Below, in pieces: positions 12,887 to 25,413 of a DNA stretch of 64,000 nucleotides (positions are counted from its first letter, which is position 1; each line of letters opens with the position of its first letter). The notes beneath the pieces were generated by a model that searched no databases, was not told the origin of the DNA, and saw only the letters and a program-made list of their open reading frames with translations. The DNA lies in NCBI GenBank assembly GCA_021613535.1, contig CP075492.1, positions 8,122,001 through 8,186,000 on the forward strand, written 5' to 3'. Both the position numbers and the translations under genes were made by a program. Origin of the DNA: Adineta vaga (Eukaryota; Rotifera).

Positions 12887-15800
12887 ATGGAAATACTATT
12901 ATTTCTGAAAACTGTACGAGATCAACTGCTTACATGGAATGTCTTTAAATCTAGATCATCAGATGCATTGGAGATTCGTCAACAGATTTTATCAACTCGT
13001 TTGTACATCGTGCTTGTGGCGATTTCTCTGATTATTCTAACAACATACGGCTTGATTCAGAATCAAACTGAGAAGAAAACTGTTGTCTTACAAAATCAAG
13101 CTGCTTACGAAAATCTTCAACAGAGATATAATATTAGTTTACAATGTTTTTGCAAACAAGACTCGATTGCTTATGGTCAATTTGTTCGAGTAAGCCCACG
13201 ATTTCATCAAGTATGCTCGAATTTTTTGACTACTCAAAGTTGGATTGATTTTTTATTTGCTATCGATCGTTCGTTGATTTTGCCCATCGATATACGAACG
13301 AGTTTGAGTTCCATATGGCAATTAATTCGAACATTTTGTCGCAACTCAAAAAATGTTACAGAAGAAACAATCTTTCAATTTTACAATTCTTTACTGATTG
13401 ATACGATGTTGTTGACTGAACCAGTTTTAAAAGCACGAGTTCAAGCTACTCTCGAGCTGTTACGCTATAGCGCGGCATCAAATCTTCTTCAATCGACTAC
13501 ATTTGTGTATCAAATAGCACGAACAAATCAGTTAATATCAGGATTATTAACAAATTATTTGGTTATTCTAGAACGATATACGTCGTCAGTACAGCAGCCT
13601 AATAATCTTAGAGCAACTAATATTTACACTAATATCTATATGCTTCAAAACTCCACAATAGCTTGTTCCTGTAAAACGAATGATTCATGTCCATTACCTG
13701 CCAATATTTATTGGTCCAATGCTGTGAAAAGATTACAGATTTATGATTTGAACAAAATTAAAGCCGATGAAAGTTTACCTGGTCTGGTAGTTGATTGTTT
13801 ACCAATTCAAGCGACATTTTCATCATCATTAGAATGTTTTTATAGCCGATCATGTTTAGATGTTCTTCTTTCAGCCTATCCAAGGAAAATATATGTTAGT
13901 ATTCTCAATCAATCGCTTCCAACTCGTTTTCTTCCTTCGACAAAAATCGAGCAACTTGTCAACGAACTTTTTCTGGAAGAAATGAACAATGAAACCAGCT
14001 ACAGTGACTATTATAATCAGTGTTCGCCACATTTCTGCACTTATCTTCGTATCCATCGATTCAATTGGATTTCTGTCTTGGTCATTTTCATGAGTCTTAT
14101 CGGAGGAATAGTCACTGTCTTACGTCTTATTACTTTATTGATTATTAAGATAATCTTCTTCGTGAAAAAACGATTCTTTTCAAAGCAATTACAAGTAGAA
14201 CAACATCCAAGTAAGTAACGCCGGATAAAAAACAAAGGCATTCATTTCTACGCTGTTTGATCGCCACTTATTAGATAACGGTATCTCCGATTAACTTTTT
14301 TCGTTCTTGTTTAAAGATAGAACGATGAGAATCGTTCGTAAATGAATTCAGCTTTACTTTTTAGTATCTTTCGAGTTTTATAATATCACCCAGCCGATTC
14401 TGTTATTGACTTATCTTTTTAGAATCCAAATTAAATGATCGTCTGAAAAATCATCTGAGTAGTATACACGCTAAAATAATCAATTTGAATTTGTATACAC
14501 GATATTCTGGCGATCCTGAACGTTTTCGCCGAGGTGTTCTCTCCACACGATTATACATTTTCCTATTGATTATTTCCATATGGATGACCATTCTATTTTC
14601 CGATTTATCCAATCGAATGGAGACCAAGACCTTCTCCAACATCTCTTTGGAAGATTACGAAAATTTGGAGAAACGATTTTCATCGAAAATAGTGTGTCCG
14701 TGTACTAACATATCATCTCACTATCGGGATATTATCAACATTCAAGTGAAATATCATCAGATTTGTTCAAGTGACTTTATTCAACCATCGTGGTATCAGC
14801 ACTTTTCTATTCCAAGTGCTTCTAACGAGAAACTTGACTTTTTATCCATTGCTTCATCTTATTTTCAAACGTTGCGAACGTTTTGTCACATCGCAAATTT
14901 AACACTCACTGATGTCATTCAACGATTTCTCTCAAGAACTTTTCTTCATACACAATTTATTTCCAAAAAATTATTTTATCTACAAATCAATTCAACAATT
15001 GATACATTTATTCAATCAACGAAAAGTGAATTTCGCTCCAAAATGTCTTTTACTTTGGCAATAATTCAGAGTAATCAATACTTAAGTTATATGAAAACAA
15101 GCACTTATCTCCATTCAAAATACTACGATGACGGATCTGGAATGCGCTATATAAGGACGACAATAGCACCTACATATAATATCGATAAGAATGGTACTAA
15201 ACGCTTTTGTATTCTGGAATCCACATATGATATAAATCACGTTATGGAGCATCCGAATACTATGCATCACTTTAACGGACAGCTGGAAGGAATACGTGGA
15301 GGTTGTTCGGTGACAATTACTACATTAAAATCAACATTATCATGTTGGTTTCAAAAGAAATGTTTAAAAGACTTAGATAGACTTCTCAGTAGTTTCAACA
15401 TTTCGATACTTCAACCTGCATCTGCACTGGATCCATCATTACCTAGTATATATAATTTGAACACACCAGTCGAACGAATTTTTGATGAAATGATGATTGA
15501 ACAATGGAATATTTCTTACTCTTTTGAAAAACTTTTTCCACAATGTAAATCATCGTTTTGTTCCGTTACTTACGAAGAGAAAATGAATATAATCCACTGG
15601 TGCACGATGATCATAGGGCTTATTGGTGGAATTAAGACCGTTCTCATATTGATTTCTCCTATTTTAATCACAATTATTCTCCAAATTATTGATAAACTCA
15701 AACGAAATACACGATCAAATAACTCAACTATGCAACAAGAAAATCAACGTGAGTTATAATTAGTTGTAATACTAAGAGGTTGCCTATGCATGGTACTAAA

Positions 15801-17345
15801 AAAATGTTCGAAATGGTCGTTTTTTCCTATTAGAAGTTCATCGAATCTTTCTTTATTAGTTTGACGTAAAAATTCAGATACTAGAGAGAGTAAAAAGATA
15901 CGATGCAATTATAGTCGTTACAGTAGAGAGAGAGAGAGAGAGATGAATTCAGATATCCAATCATCCGGTAGCTACACAATATAGTCAATTCTTGGTATTT
16001 AACATAAACATTCTTGATCTATTCAAAGACGATTATATAAATGTGAACTGATTTTTTAGAGATTGATAGCATAGATACTGCTGAAACCAGTCTACGAACT
16101 CGATTCATGAAAAAGATTGAGATGTTCAATGTATTTGAAGATGGTTCAAATGATTCTGAGATCGTTCGTCATCAACAGTTCTCTACCAGAGTTTATGTGT
16201 TGATATTTTCAATATGTATCTGTAGTATAGCAATTTATATACGATTTTCAACACGAACAATAATAAAATCGTTTCAAAACCCTTCGGATAGTGATTATAA
16301 TCATCTTTTGGAACTTTATTCTCAATCATTGCAATGTCCATGTGAGAAAATTGCCATCGAATACAGAGGCTTTATTGAGATGAGGACAACATTTCATTCG
16401 ATATGCTTCAGTGATTTTGTCGGAACTGAATGGCAAAACTTTTTGATCGGTGACTTCTACCAAATGAACTATGATCGTCATGATCTTCGTGGCCATGGTA
16501 GTTCGTATTTTTCATTTCTTTCGACCTTTTGTAATATTTCTCGTCGAATAGTTGCCCATGCAATCGATCAATTTCTTAATGAAACATTTTTTAGTATCGA
16601 TTTACTCTCCAAGTCGAAATTTGATAACCAAATCAATGATGATATTTTACAGTTTCAAAGACGTACCGTGACAAAATACTCGGAGATTTTGCAACTTTTT
16701 CGTGAAGTTTTAAATGAAAATGCTTTTGTATCTTCTTACGGTTTGAATTGGTATTGGGAAAGGGGTGTAAATGAGAATATTGATCGAGTTCTTACTCACG
16801 CAGTCATGACAATAAATGGTTGTTTATGTGGAACACGAAGTGATTGTACCAGTTCAGCGGCAACTTATAATGATGGTTCGCGCGAATACAGCATACCTGG
16901 ATGGAATATCGGATGTTCAGTTGTCGAAACACTATTACGTTCAACAATGATATGCCTATATGATCGACATTGTCTTTCAACATTAATATTTTATCTTGGA
17001 AAATCGTCACATGATTTTCGTCGTTCAATTAATGTTTCAGCGCTTGATTTCTCAAATTCCAGTCGTTTCGAGATAAATACATTAATTCAAAACATAGCAA
17101 ATGAATTATTTATTGAACAGTGGGAAACTAATATTTCCTATTCATCATTTTATAAACAATGTGCTCCTCTTTCTTGTTCCTATGAATCTGTTCCAAATGA
17201 TTATACTATGTACACAGTTTATGAAATTCTTGGTTTATATGGAGGACTAAGAATTGTTTTACGATTGTTTATTCCACTTTTAGTGAAGCTAGTGCTGAAA
17301 ATACGAAATCGGTTTCGAACGAATTCAGTTACTCCTAATGACTAA
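12887..17345 (+). CDS. Three-module cysteine-rich membrane protein, unknown function
   Basis: Three exons, 12887-14210, 14423-15748 and 16060-17345, join in phase 1 to 1,311 residues. Each exon encodes one copy of the same ~400-residue module: a short cytoplasmic segment with (F/L)STR(L/V)Y(I/V), a membrane helix, an ectodomain with conserved cysteines (C-x-C near the first strand, H-x(2)-C-[SF], FC, GCS or DC, C-x(5-6)-C and QC-x(4)-C-x-Y) and N-glycosylation sites, then a C-terminal helix with the pattern GL(I/Y)GG(I/L)(K/R/V)(T/I)V, and basic residues. The predicted protein therefore crosses the membrane six times with three extracellular loops. The family is unknown to me. ATG 12887 follows an in-frame TGA at 12872. 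Each donor is followed within three codons by an in-frame stop, so unspliced transcripts would give one- or two-module proteins. Three separate genes remain possible but are less likely given the in-frame joins. Confidence 0.7.
15924..15942. repeat. (AG)n microsatellite
   Basis: AG dinucleotide run in the second intron of the three-module membrane protein gene. Confidence 0.8.
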
Positions 17346-20300
17346 TCACTCACTCTTATCACTTAGTATGTGAATAAAAATGGTCTCAAACTAAAATGGA
17401 ACTACTTCTACATGTATCAATCTTCTAATGATCCCATATAGATTTCTCTATCAGGAAATATTTATCTTGCTTTATTTTCCTTGAAATAATGGATGTTATC
17501 TCTATTTCTGCTACGACCGTTCGTCTTTTTTCGTTTTTGGAATATGTACAGATCTGAAACGGAATCTTATTTATAAATGTTAATAATGGATTCTCATATA
17601 CATACGATATTTGGAATATACTGTTATTGATTTCGTTTGCATATCACGCTAATACCGTTTTTACGAATGTACTTTGAATAAGATTTGAGAGATAAAAAAT
17701 CTGAATAGTTAACGAAATGAATTGAATGTTCTATTTTATTTTTTTCTCAATAGGTACTGTTCGAAAAAATTGCATCGAATAAAAAAGTTTTTTGTCCACT
17801 ATTTCCTCCTCTTATTACGTCAATCTTCTCATTTTTTTAAAGCAATTTTTTCGATTTTCAATTTTTTCCCTTACATTTAACATTTTTATCATTTTGTACT
17901 ATCCTAGAATGATCAAAATCAACTTTTTTGAAATTCTAGAAATAAAATATTCATTGAAACGTTCACAGAGCACCATATATTACCGGAAGTGAATGTACAC
18001 AAGTTGAACTACAACATAAAGTATAGAAGTAAAAATTGGTTACCTAAGAGGGATCGATTTAATATTTTTATTGTATGTTTATGTCAACTAAATTGTGTAA
18101 CTAAGTTTTTCTTCAGATGAAGACTATTATCAATGACATGGATGACTTTAAAAATACAAAGCTAGCACAAATCTATTTAAAATTCGTTTTAGAAATATTC
18201 AGGAGTATTGCCATCATTGTTTGCCATCGATGATGTGTATTTCAAGGTATTTTGTTAGGAAGATGGGTGCATCATCTGGTAAATCGTTAAATAAAAGTAA
18301 TTCATTTGTACACAAGTGATTGAAGAAGAAGTGTCGCATGATGGTAATGAACTAAACCTATAATTAAAGAAACTCATAGATTATGGAAATAAAAGATCGT
18401 TTTGAAATTTTATTCGATTGTTTAGCATGAAATTAATGTAGAATGTATGTTGATATTTTAATAAAAAAGCCGAAAGAACATGGTCCTAATTATACATCTG
18501 TACGAATTTATTTGGAGGTTAGAAGTTCATGTGATAAGATTCGAAGAAAATAAATTTCAATGGATTTGCATATATTAGTAATTGCATCTTTGTAGATAAT
18601 TATAGTGTTAGTTCAATTGAGAAAACAGGTTTTAATCCAATCATGATGATATATGATACATGTTTATTGTTATTAGGAATTTCAATAGCCTTCATGATGT
18701 TATTGTTTTGACTTGTTGAAATTTAAAACACAGACATGTCAAAGAACTGCTGTAATTTCACTACAAAAGGAAACGTTGCGTAAGTTCACTGGTACATTCA
18801 TTCTTATGTTCCATATTTTACTTCAAGAAAAATTGTCAAATACTTCTATTACGTTGTCAAATTTGACTAAAGACGTTAGTGGAATAGATTTATTGTCATT
18901 CGTACTAGTAGTTATATTTACCTACTTAGGATATACGCACACATAAATTCTGAAGCTAAAACAACGTTAGTATATATTAAATGCTCTTGATTTATTTCAT
19001 GCTTTAAATTTCGTTTGAAAAAAATGATATGAACTGTCTTGAATGTATCTTGTTGAATTATATATAACGCAATGATTGAAGGATCTAAAAACTACAAGAA
19101 TAGGAAAGGCTATGGTTATCTCACACTTCAGCACAACGTCGTTTTATTTCGATAGGTTTTCTAAAAGAAACTACTAATTTTTTCTGACAAAATAAATGAA
19201 CAAATCTTTTGGAAAGAAGAAGTTCAATATAGATGGCGTTCCTCCTTGTCAATACTTGTATTACGTTGACAACTTTCAAATTACTTTTTTTCTGAAAAAA
19301 AATGACATTTCTTTTCTACAACAAAAGTGAATGAGCCTGGCATTTACATACAACCACAATTATTGAAATTTATATTTTTCTCCTATAAAAAAAACAAAAT
19401 AAAAATATCAATTGATTCCTAAAATTTTTTTGTTGATTCAATGCATTTGCTGAAATAATTTTAGCTAATAGAGCAAAAGATTGATTCATGTTATTGTATT
19501 ACGACATTTTTTTTCGAATCTTCTTCGTAGAAGCATTTCTAATATTCACCAGATTATTTCAAATCAATTATACTTTCGTTTCTTCTTTTAGATCTACCTC
19601 ATTAAAGTTGTCATTGAAATGTCATTCTCAAAAATAATTGGCAAAACGTTTTGTGCGTTGATGTATCCGATATTGTGGAAGTCTGCTAGGCTTTAGCACA
19701 CTATCTATGAAAGTAAACAGAATGCAACTAATAAAACCAAGAAATGTCTTGGTATGATAGAAGGTTCAATACTAGATAAACAAAATATTTATCAACTGGA
19801 ACGACATATATCAAAGAATCCAGATTTGATACTGAGACATAATCAATTAAGAAATTACGGTAAGACACATTATATTCATTAATCAAAATGCATTATACAT
19901 ATTCTATATAGTATTATCTGGTAGTATTATTTACAATGGAGGTGTTTATTATAGTAATATGATTGTGAAACGAATGAATATTATTGATGATAACATTCCT
20001 TTAATCAAACGTCCCAAAATTTTATCTGCAACTTCTTACAAATTCAAGTCAAATATGTATTGGTGCAAAAAGTTTATCAATGGTCCAACATCGATGCATA
20101 CTATAGACTAGATAAATTATATGAGTTCAGATATTAATTTATTATCAGGAAAGACAACCTCTAAGTCAACTCTTTCATTTAAAACTACACTGTGTCTTCT
20201 ATTCTTTGTTATTTCTTTTTCTTTTCACTTGTTCTTCCCGCATAGATTCATCTTTCTTTTGTTTTTGAGGTTGTTCTTCCACTTTTCCAAAACATCCTAA

Positions 20301-20629
20301 AAAAATAAACATCAAAATGCTATGTAATATTCCTTACAAACATAAACTATGAACACAAAAAGAAACTGTCGACTTAAACATATGAGTTGTTCAAGAAAAA
20401 TAGACAAAATAAATTGCGGACAAATAAAAGGTAAAAATCCGTTCGATTAAATCAAATTCAGCGTAAATAACTATAACCATTTACTTTCGACATTTCCTAA
20501 TTTTTGTAACATCTTTATATATATTTATATATAGAATTGTAACCAATATCAACAAAGAAAATAGCTTCCTACAGTTAAATATTTATTTGTAATAATATTT
20601 AATATTAAAAGAAAAATTGAAGAAAAGTT
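17346..20629. other. Intergenic, mostly empty
   Basis: About 3.3 kb of AT-rich sequence. The only coding-like signal is the possible relic at 19685-20111, listed separately. The open frame near 18713-18946 has no recognisable domain. Confidence 0.5.
19685..20111 (+). pseudogene. Possible gene fragment or relic, two exons
   Basis: A coding-like frame begins after TTTAG, in a stretch including TIYESKQNATNK and GSILDKQNIYQLERHI. It runs to a donor at 19859-19861 and joins in phase, after an acceptor near 19912, to a second piece with LSGSIIYNGGVYYSN and KRPKILSATSYKF, ending at TAG 20109-20111. Internal residues look non-random, but the piece is short (~130 codons), has no clear start and no recognised family. 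It may be a decayed gene 3' end, or chance. Confidence 0.22.
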
Positions 20630-21768
20630 CTAACTAAAAAATATTTCTGAATCATATCGTTCTGCTGGAATTGATGCTCTTCTAATTGTTTTATCAAAAA
20701 CAGCAAATAAACCAAGAAGAGGTTGATCCTCATCTTGTTGAGTTGCTAATTGTTCTAAATGATGCTTATTTAATGGGCCATATAATTGTTTTCCATTTGA
20801 ATGGAATATATAAAGATATTTTGGTTTTAAAACTGTTTTAATATAACTTAATATCTCTTGTTTAGTTGCTATCTCATTGGCTACTGAATCATAATAAAGT
20901 ATCATATTAAGAATACGTCTTTCATGAAATAATTGTTCAGCTGATCGAAGTATATCCATTTCTCCTTCGTCAAAATCGATTTTCAATAAAAAGATGGATG
21001 ATGGCCATGAAATATCATCTAATCGAATTGATGGCACTTCGACTGGTGGTGTTGAGTTTTTTCTTATGTCAACGGCTGAATCTAATTCAAGGGTACTATT
21101 CGACGTTACATCACTAACTATGTTATGATAGAGATGAATAGATGTTGGAGGAAATGCATTAATTCGAATTGAAATATTAATAAGAGCAATAAAAGTTGGT
21201 TCGATTTCGAACATATAAACCATACAACCACAAGCTGCAGTATAAAGACCAAAATCACCTGAAATTAACAGACAACATGCCTTCTATGTATGATAATTTA
21301 TAGAATTTTACCTAGATGAGCACCAATATCAACAACAATTGTCGATGAATCTTGACGACATTGATCAAATAGATGTAGAACTTCAAATATCATTACTCGT
21401 GCATCATCGATAAAAGGCTTAGAACCATTCTTTGTAGCTAATTTATAAGCTGGTGTTTGTTCATTCATAACAACAATAACTTCAAAAGGAGTTGTGGTTG
21501 TCGTTGTTGTTGTTGTAGTTATTGTCGTCGTCGTTTCAATAGTAGTAGTCGTGATCGATTCCGTTGTCGAATCAGATTGAACCGTATTTCCTACTGCAGA
21601 ATTTAAGCTTTGCATAGGGATATATGATGAAATAGATTCCAAACTTGGAACCATATCATAATAAAATATAGGAATGGCTATAGAAATCAAAGTAAATGAT
21701 AAAAGTATCCAAAATTTTTCTCGTCGATAATAAACCGAATATATAATATGAGATGGAAGAGATTGCAT
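20630..21768 (-). CDS. FkbM-type methyltransferase, type II membrane protein
   Basis: Two exons on the minus strand, 21768-21312 and 21258-20630, joined in phase 1, give 361 residues. An N-terminal anchor (FWILLSFTLISIAIPIFYY) is followed by a Ser/Thr stem with a poly-Thr run, then a SAM-dependent methyltransferase fold. Motif I is split by the intron: VVDIGAHLG, then DFGLYTAACG. The acidic strand-2 residue follows in MVYMFEIEPT, and a later strand contains IFLLKIDFDEGEMDIL. This order (VDIGA, FEPEP-like, LLKID-EG) is characteristic of FkbM O-methyltransferases, which usually methylate sugars or other small molecules. The stalked topology suggests a Golgi or ER lumen enzyme acting on glycans; the substrate is unknown. 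The Thr-rich stem is probably O-glycosylated. Confidence 0.75.
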
Positions 21769-22473
21769 GGAAATAAATCACTTGTGTATTGTACACTAAA
21801 TCTAGAAAGAAATATTCAAGGATTCAAAAGAATCGATATGCATGATCGAAGGAAAAACACAAGGTTAGAAGCATTGATATTTGGTAAAGTAAAATGGCTA
21901 ACACATTAGCAAATGCTACATTGATTCCAGCTTATAACATAAAGATTCAAGTGGTTCTAAAGAAAAGATCGACATTCAAAATGATAAAAGAATTCAGATG
22001 GTAGAGAAGTAACCAAGAAATATATTCATCGATATTCAGACATATATTTAATGTATTGATCATGTTAAGTCAGTCATGGTTCAATAATTTCTCTTTTTTT
22101 CTCGTTTTCTCTCCTTGCGCATGTGAAATAATTGTAGGATTGACAAATATCATACTCCTTGATAAACAATATTTCTTTTCACGGTTATTGTAAAATGAAA
22201 AAAGAAGAAAATTTTAAAACGAGAATTGTTTATCAAATATCATGACAAAAAAATCATTTGTAGGATTTGATTTAAGTTGTCTTTTTCTTTGCAGTCATTA
22301 CACCAATTATTTCCTTTTTTTTTCAATCTTATAGAGTGGACTCAATTGTGAAGTATTTGAAAATAAAAGAAACGTCAAACTTCAGTTTTCCTTTTCTTCA
22401 GTTGTTAGAAGAGAAAGAACTCAAACGTATTTCTTATTTGTTTAAACTTATTCACAAAAAATAGCATAGCATA
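21769..22473. other. Divergent intergenic region, no gene seen
   Basis: About 700 nt between the divergent methyltransferase and C2 genes; no exon recognised. Likely contains both promoters. Confidence 0.5.
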
Positions 22474-22982
22474 ATGAGCCACGCTCAAGGTACTCTAACA
22501 GTAACTATTGTTGAAGGTCGAAATCTCAAAGATGAAGATACGTTCGGTAAGAATGATGCTTATGTTGAAATTTATGTCAATGAAGATTACAAACAACGTA
22601 CAACAACTATTCAAAATACAAATAATCCAACATGGAATCAAAAATTTACATTGTAGGTTGAAATGATATTCATTTCGAACTAATTGATCATTTGTTTTTT
22701 CTTCTTCATTTATTAAAGTTATTTGAAAAAAGGTGAAGATGATCTACATTTACATGTCTATGATGAAGATGTTGGCGATAAAGATTCTGTTGGTTCGGCA
22801 AAAATTGATTTGAAAAAACATGTATTCGGTAAGAATCGGTATGATCAATGGGTTAAACTACCAGCAATGTTAGGTCTACGTTCTAATGGTGAAATTCATG
22901 TCATCATCGAACATCAAGTAATATATTTATTGTTACTTTCTAGAAATGATTTCTAATTTTTCGTCTTCTATTTTAGCTATGA
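22474..22982 (+). CDS. Small single-C2-domain protein
   Basis: Three exons, 22474-22652, 22719-22917 and 22977-22982 (the last only one sense codon plus stop), give 127 residues. Almost the whole protein is one C2 domain: GTLTVTIVEGRNLKD, then TFGKNDAYVEI, NPTWNQKFTFYL, and VYDEDVGDKDSVG. The acidic loop residues (D in loop 1, the DED and D-x-D residues in loop 3) are kept, so Ca2+-dependent phospholipid binding is likely. Stand-alone C2 proteins of this size occur in plants, fungi and protists; here it is cytosolic with no other domain. AATAAA near 23160 is a possible poly(A) signal. Confidence 0.85.
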
Positions 22983-23504
22983 AGTCAAAATTTATTGTTG
23001 AACAATATGCATCATTTGAGCATGACTATGTTTTTTTTTCAAATATGCTTTTAGTAGATTGCAAAAGAGAATGTGTCGTTTGTTTAGAAATAATAGTTTT
23101 CTATCGCTTCTAAGACATAAGCATGCTTCTGTTTGTTATTTAGTCGATGCTTTGATTATAATAAAATATATAACTATATGAAAAAGCTTTCTAACTAACT
23201 TTGGTCGGAAGAATAGGAGAATTTTTTTTTCAAATATTTTCAAGAACAAAACGATTCTTATTATTGTGTCAGTTACTCAAAAAAAAAGAGGAAAAGGAAG
23301 GAACGCATGATATCTCAGCCAACAGAATAAATAATCAACATTAAGAGTAATATATAATGGTTGAAAACTCATCAGAGAATATGTCAGCACAGAACAGTCT
23401 AGAAAAACTTGAGTTATTTACCTGCTGTGGAAATTTTTTTATTGTTCATACCAAATTAGATCTCAAAATTAATAGTTGAGAAAGACATACTTGTCAATAA
23501 AACA
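22983..23504. other. Intergenic, no gene seen
   Basis: About 520 nt of AT-rich sequence between the C2 gene and the next plus-strand gene; only an AATAAA near 23160 is notable. Confidence 0.5.
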
Positions 23505-24647
23505 ATGAACTCACATTCAAATCATACCGCAACACATGAAATAACAAATTCTTGCTCATACAACAAAATTATCTTCATAGTAGCGTTCGGTATCACAGCG
23601 TTGTACTTTCTTCATCCGTTTGTTTCTGTTGTAAATCGAGAATCTTTCATCGACATCGTAGAATTTAGAAAAAAGAAATCGGCATCTCCTTTACAACGGA
23701 CTCTTGGCTTTATTCGATGGAATAAACCTTATCGTGAGCACATTCCTCTTATGGAAAAATATCAATCGTTCTTTGCTCAATTACATTATTCACTGCCAAA
23801 CTACACAACGAATCTTGATTATAAGATCGATGGATTCGCACATGAAAATACACCATACTATGCTGTAAGTGAAGTAATGAAAATTATACTACAACGATAT
23901 CCATCTATTGAAGGATTACTTTACTTTCATTTTGATGTAAGTATTATCAAACTATGACATGAGGGCAGAGTTAGAGTATTCTATTACACCTTTGAATATT
24001 ATCTTATAAAAGTCTATTTATTTCCTGTTCAGACGTGGATACGACCGTTCAGATTTGACGATATAGATTATAAGAAAATTTGGTTTCCTGTTAGAAATAA
24101 TATACCTTTTCTATGTGAACCATCGACAAGCGTGCGGCAATGGGATATGGGATTATTACACAATGCACAGAATTTCTCCAGTGAAGTAATAAGAATCTAT
24201 ATTGGTCGATTCGTAATTGACAAAACTGTATTCTGCAGATCGTAAGATGTATTTTTCTATTTGCTTCAATTACAAATAACAATCATTTTTATATTTAGAT
24301 GGTCCGATATCTATTATATACCTCGACGTTTCTTCAATGACTTTATTGATTTAAGTGATATATCCTATACAATTAATTTATTTCATGAGATAGCAATTCC
24401 AACAATGATCAATATTATAGATCTTAGTCATCGATTAACGCCTTTTCATACAGTTATTGCTCCACTTTCAGATTGTTTCGGACAATGCTGTTCGTTTGGT
24501 ACAGGACCAAATGAACTTGTCGAAAGACGATGTGGTCATAGAATAGATTTATCAAATGCTACTATTAGAAAATCATTTGCCGATGTATTAGATTTAGAGA
24601 ATGCTTTTCTCAAAAAACTTTTGTCAAATCAATCAACGTTTTTCTGA
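23505..24647 (+). CDS. Type II membrane protein, glycosyltransferase-like (tentative)
   Basis: Three exons, 23505-23936, 24033-24241 and 24299-24647, give 329 residues. A short cytoplasmic N-terminus precedes one membrane helix (IIFIVAFGITALYFLHPFV). The lumenal part contains TLGFIRWNKPYREHIPLME, GLLYFHFD before the first intron, WDMGLLHNAQ, SWSDIYYIPRRFFNDFIDL, and a C-terminal cysteine cluster DCFGQCCSFG. The topology, the HFD triad after a hydrophobic strand and the WSDIYYIP segment resemble Golgi glycosyltransferases, but I cannot name a family, so the enzyme call is inference. N-glycosylation sites are present (NYTT, NFSS, NATI). Splice phases agree at both junctions. Confidence 0.6.
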
Positions 24648-25413
24648 TGCATTTTACTCTCATATTAGTTTAAAAGCAAGAATACAAAAATAAATAAGTA
24701 ACATTGACATTTTGAGATAATTGGATAAAATGTTAAAGAACGGATGAGGATATGATTGAGACAAGAATATTTTTACTGACAACTCGGCCGTTACTTATTC
24801 CGAATTCTTACTGAATTTTATGAGAAGAAAATAAAATATTTAAAAAAATATTTGGCATCAAAAGCTATTCTGGTGTTTTCTCTATTAACGAAAAAGGTGT
24901 GTGAATGAAAACTCAGGTATGCATATATAAAAGAACTTAAATCCAAATCCAAGATATAAATCGTTTGAGTCAAAATTGAAACTTCTGCTATCCAAAACAT
25001 ATACAGAATCTTCATTTTACAACTGTTGATATATGTGAGGAAGTGCATCAAGACATCGAAAGAACTCATATACGCATCTCCTTGAAATAGCAGTTCACCA
25101 AGTAACTCTAAATTATTCTGCTCGTTTCATGTGAACGCTTAACATGAAAAACTGTACATTGATTACACTCGCCTAATAGGGCATTCTCTTTTCATCAAGA
25201 CAATACATGCTAGAATAAGCACTGAACTTTTAAATCAAACAATCAAAGACAGAAACTCATATACTGTACCACAGGGTTTACGTCAATGTTCAGTCACTGA
25301 TTATATTTATTACAAAAAGTTAAAAACTGGATATTTCATTCACAAAAATTCAAATCACAATTCATATATGAAGTCTCAGTTCTTTTTCACCGGTAATCAT
25401 CAAATGAAATTCT
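24648..25413. other. Convergent intergenic region, no gene seen
   Basis: About 770 nt between converging genes; a minus-strand open frame near 24818-25069 shows no domain and is not supported. Confidence 0.5.

Noticed and set aside
12887-15759. Interpretation of the first two membrane-protein exons as separate complete genes
   Set aside because: Both end in perfect donors three codons or fewer before the stop and join in the same phase to the next exon; kept only as an alternative product.
18713-18946. 77-codon plus-strand frame
   Set aside because: Starts internally without a convincing leader, no domain, very AT-rich; not distinguishable from chance.
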